DNA of 6,912 nt, taken from assembly GCA_016791285.1 (NCBI GenBank), contig JAEUMX010000320.1, forward strand, positions 1 to 6,912. Direction: 5' to 3'. Below are positions 6,201 to 6,912 of this stretch, piece by piece (within the stretch, counting starts at the first letter, position 1; each line of letters starts with the position of its first letter). The position numbers and the translations under genes are program-made. Under the pieces are notes generated by a model, which saw nothing but the letters and a program-made list of their open reading frames with translations, had not been told where the DNA came from and did not search any database. The stretch comes from Burkholderiales bacterium. GTDB taxonomy: Bacteria > Pseudomonadota > Gammaproteobacteria > Burkholderiales > JAEUMW01.

Positions 6201-6287
6201 TCAGGCTGGCTGAAGCCGAAGGAGCTTCACGATCTCAACCGTCCACGTAAGCACGGAGAGGAGCGCCGGCCCCGATCGTAGAAAGTC
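6201..6287 (-). pseudogene. Remnant of a second ExbB/TolQ-family gene (N-terminal fragment)
   Basis: Read on the minus strand, one frame encodes 28 residues from DFLRSGPALLS through VLTWTVEIVKLLRLQPA and then TGA. This matches the N-terminal helix of the intact ExbB here ([17 protein letters not shown]) and the wider family pattern of a first helix followed by EKLLRLR. At DNA level 6238-6266 matches 758-786 at 27 of 29 positions, and differences beyond that fall mainly at third codon positions, as between coding homologues. No ATG lies in frame upstream before a stop, and after the TGA the downstream sequence does not resemble ExbB. It is best read as a truncated relic of a paralogue, on the same strand as the intact exbB. 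Confidence 0.55.
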
Positions 6288-6431
6288 CGCGATGGCGAAA
6301 TGGCAATCTGCTGCCTTCGGTCTGGCCCGCTGTCGTCGGCTCGGGTCCAGTTCTCGCAAAAGAACTCTGGCTGTCGAGCGACCACCTTCGGTTCAGGACT
6401 TTTTTCCCGATCGCGGCAGCATACGGACGTA

Positions 6432-6456
6432 CCTCGCGGGCCGTCGCTGCGCGAGG
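6432..6456 (-). terminator. Hairpin downstream of the PepSY gene
   Basis: CCTCGCG and CGCGAGG form a 7-bp perfect GC-rich stem with an 11-nt loop, starting 18 nt after the PepSY stop. It is well placed for a transcription terminator, but no T-tract follows on the minus strand, so it is at best a weak intrinsic terminator or an RNA 3'-end stabiliser. Confidence 0.3.
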
Positions 6457-6474
6457 CACGCCGCGACGATCAGA

Positions 6475-6912
6475 TCATTCCTTCCCGATTTGGAAGTGCT
6501 CGGGATTCGCCTCGACGATCTTGCCGGTGGTCGCATCCACTTCGACCTTCATCTCTTTGCCGTCCTTGGTCTTGATGTCGAACTCGTAAGACGCCGCGCC
6601 GTCCGGCTCGATCTCGTACTCGACCTCGATGATCTCACCCGGATACTTGTCGAGCGCGATCTTGCGCGCGTCGGCCTCGCTCACCTTGACCTTTGCCTTG
6701 AACGTTGGATCCTCGGCGCTCGCGACCTCCTGCTCGATCTCCACGATCTTCGCGGTGTTACCGTCGCACTCGACATCCCAGGCCTTGCCGTCGGGACCGA
6801 CGATGTCGAACTCATAGACGGGGACGCCCTTCTCGGTCTTCGCTTCGACCTTGATGACTTCGCCCGGCTTCACCGCGAGCGCCGCCTTGAGACACTTCTC
6901 GAAGCCGGCCTT
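6475..6912 (-). CDS. Tandem PepSY-domain protein (partial, N-terminus off the right edge)
   Basis: The frame is open to the window edge: 145 codons are visible. An internal GTG at 6873 lies inside the first domain and is unlikely to be the start. Two repeats of PepSY type are seen. The first runs from FEKCLKAAL through [18 protein letters not shown] and [11 protein letters not shown]. The second runs from [17 protein letters not shown] through [18 protein letters not shown] and [11 protein letters not shown]. Each has the family order of a helix ending in a Pro-Gly turn, then strands with xYEFDI and DGK..VxVD..TGKIV. The protein is strongly acidic and Lys-rich. PepSY proteins are usually exported and have been linked to protease inhibition or metal/redox functions; a signal peptide would lie outside the window. 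The gene ends before the remnant region and shows no link to the polysaccharide genes. Confidence 0.88.
   Translation of the reverse strand, partial: KAGFEKCLKAALAVKPGEVIKVEAKTEKGVPVYEFDIVGPDGKAWDVECDGNTAKIVEIEQEVASAEDPTFKAKVKVSEADARKIALDKYPGEIIEVEYEIEPDGAASYEFDIKTKDGKEMKVEVDATTGKIVEANPEHFQIGKE

Larger units (their letters stand above)
6015..6474. other. 460-bp intergenic region, no intact gene
   Basis: This gap lies between the PepSY gene and the permease, both on the minus strand. Besides the exbB-like remnant (6201-6287) and a hairpin (6432-6456), it holds a short inverted repeat AGTTCT-N6-AGAACT (6349-6366) and a run of six T on the plus strand (6400-6405). Open frames here have no family-like features. 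It should hold the promoter for the exporter genes, but I found no convincing -35/-10 pair on the minus strand. Confidence 0.6.

Noticed and set aside
6396..6410. Third copy of the GGGAA-N3-TTCCC operator upstream of the exporter genes
   Set aside because: Only one half (TTTTCCCGA on the plus strand) is present; the palindrome is broken, so the match is too weak to claim.
1..6912. Search by eye for CRISPR arrays, tRNA/rRNA genes, insertion sequences, toxin-antitoxin pairs and retron-like structures
   Set aside because: No regularly spaced repeats, tRNA-like cloverleaf, transposase motifs, terminal inverted repeats or reverse transcriptase motifs were seen.

Overview
The window is GC-rich and packed with genes, with 4-nt ATGA overlaps and proteobacterial-type families (ExbB/ExbD, Wzm/Wzt-like exporter, tandem PepSY protein). 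A Gram-negative, probably beta- or gammaproteobacterium, is the best guess. The lineage is inferred from style only; no marker gene is present.

Layout. (1) At 1-828 on the minus strand lies an exbB-exbD pair, with exbD cut by the left edge. (2) At 829-1098 is a divergent intergenic region. It holds two near-identical palindromes (GGGAA-N3-TTCCC), one beside a rightward sigma70-like promoter and one beside a weaker leftward -10. (3) At 1099-4437 on the plus strand is a tightly coupled operon: a FdtA/QdtA (WxcM-like) cupin, a possible 35-codon small ORF, a NeuD/PglD-type sugar O/N-acyltransferase, and a 720-residue protein with two glycosyltransferase domains and a C-terminal coiled coil. (4) At 4471-6014 on the minus strand, convergent with that operon, are the permease and ATPase of an ABC-2 polysaccharide exporter, also with an ATGA overlap. 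(5) At 6015-6474 is a 460-bp gap without an intact gene. It contains a short remnant of a second ExbB/TolQ-family gene. (6) At 6475-6912 on the minus strand is a tandem PepSY protein, cut by the right edge.

How the genes work together. The plus-strand genes look like nucleotide-sugar tailoring (isomerase-like cupin plus acyltransferase) followed by sugar transfer. The convergent ABC genes would export the finished lipid-linked glycan (O-antigen, capsule or a similar surface polysaccharide) across the inner membrane. The aminotransferase usually found with FdtA/QdtA and NeuD-like enzymes is absent, so the pathway must be completed elsewhere. ExbB/ExbD would energise a TonB-type outer-membrane system and need not be functionally linked.

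Most worth a second look are the altered active-site motif of the cupin, the small ORF with a strong ribosome site bridging two ATGA junctions, the paired palindromes in the divergent promoter region, and the exbB-like remnant that puts ExbB-family 5' sequences on both sides of the polysaccharide genes. No clear new defence or mobile system was seen.
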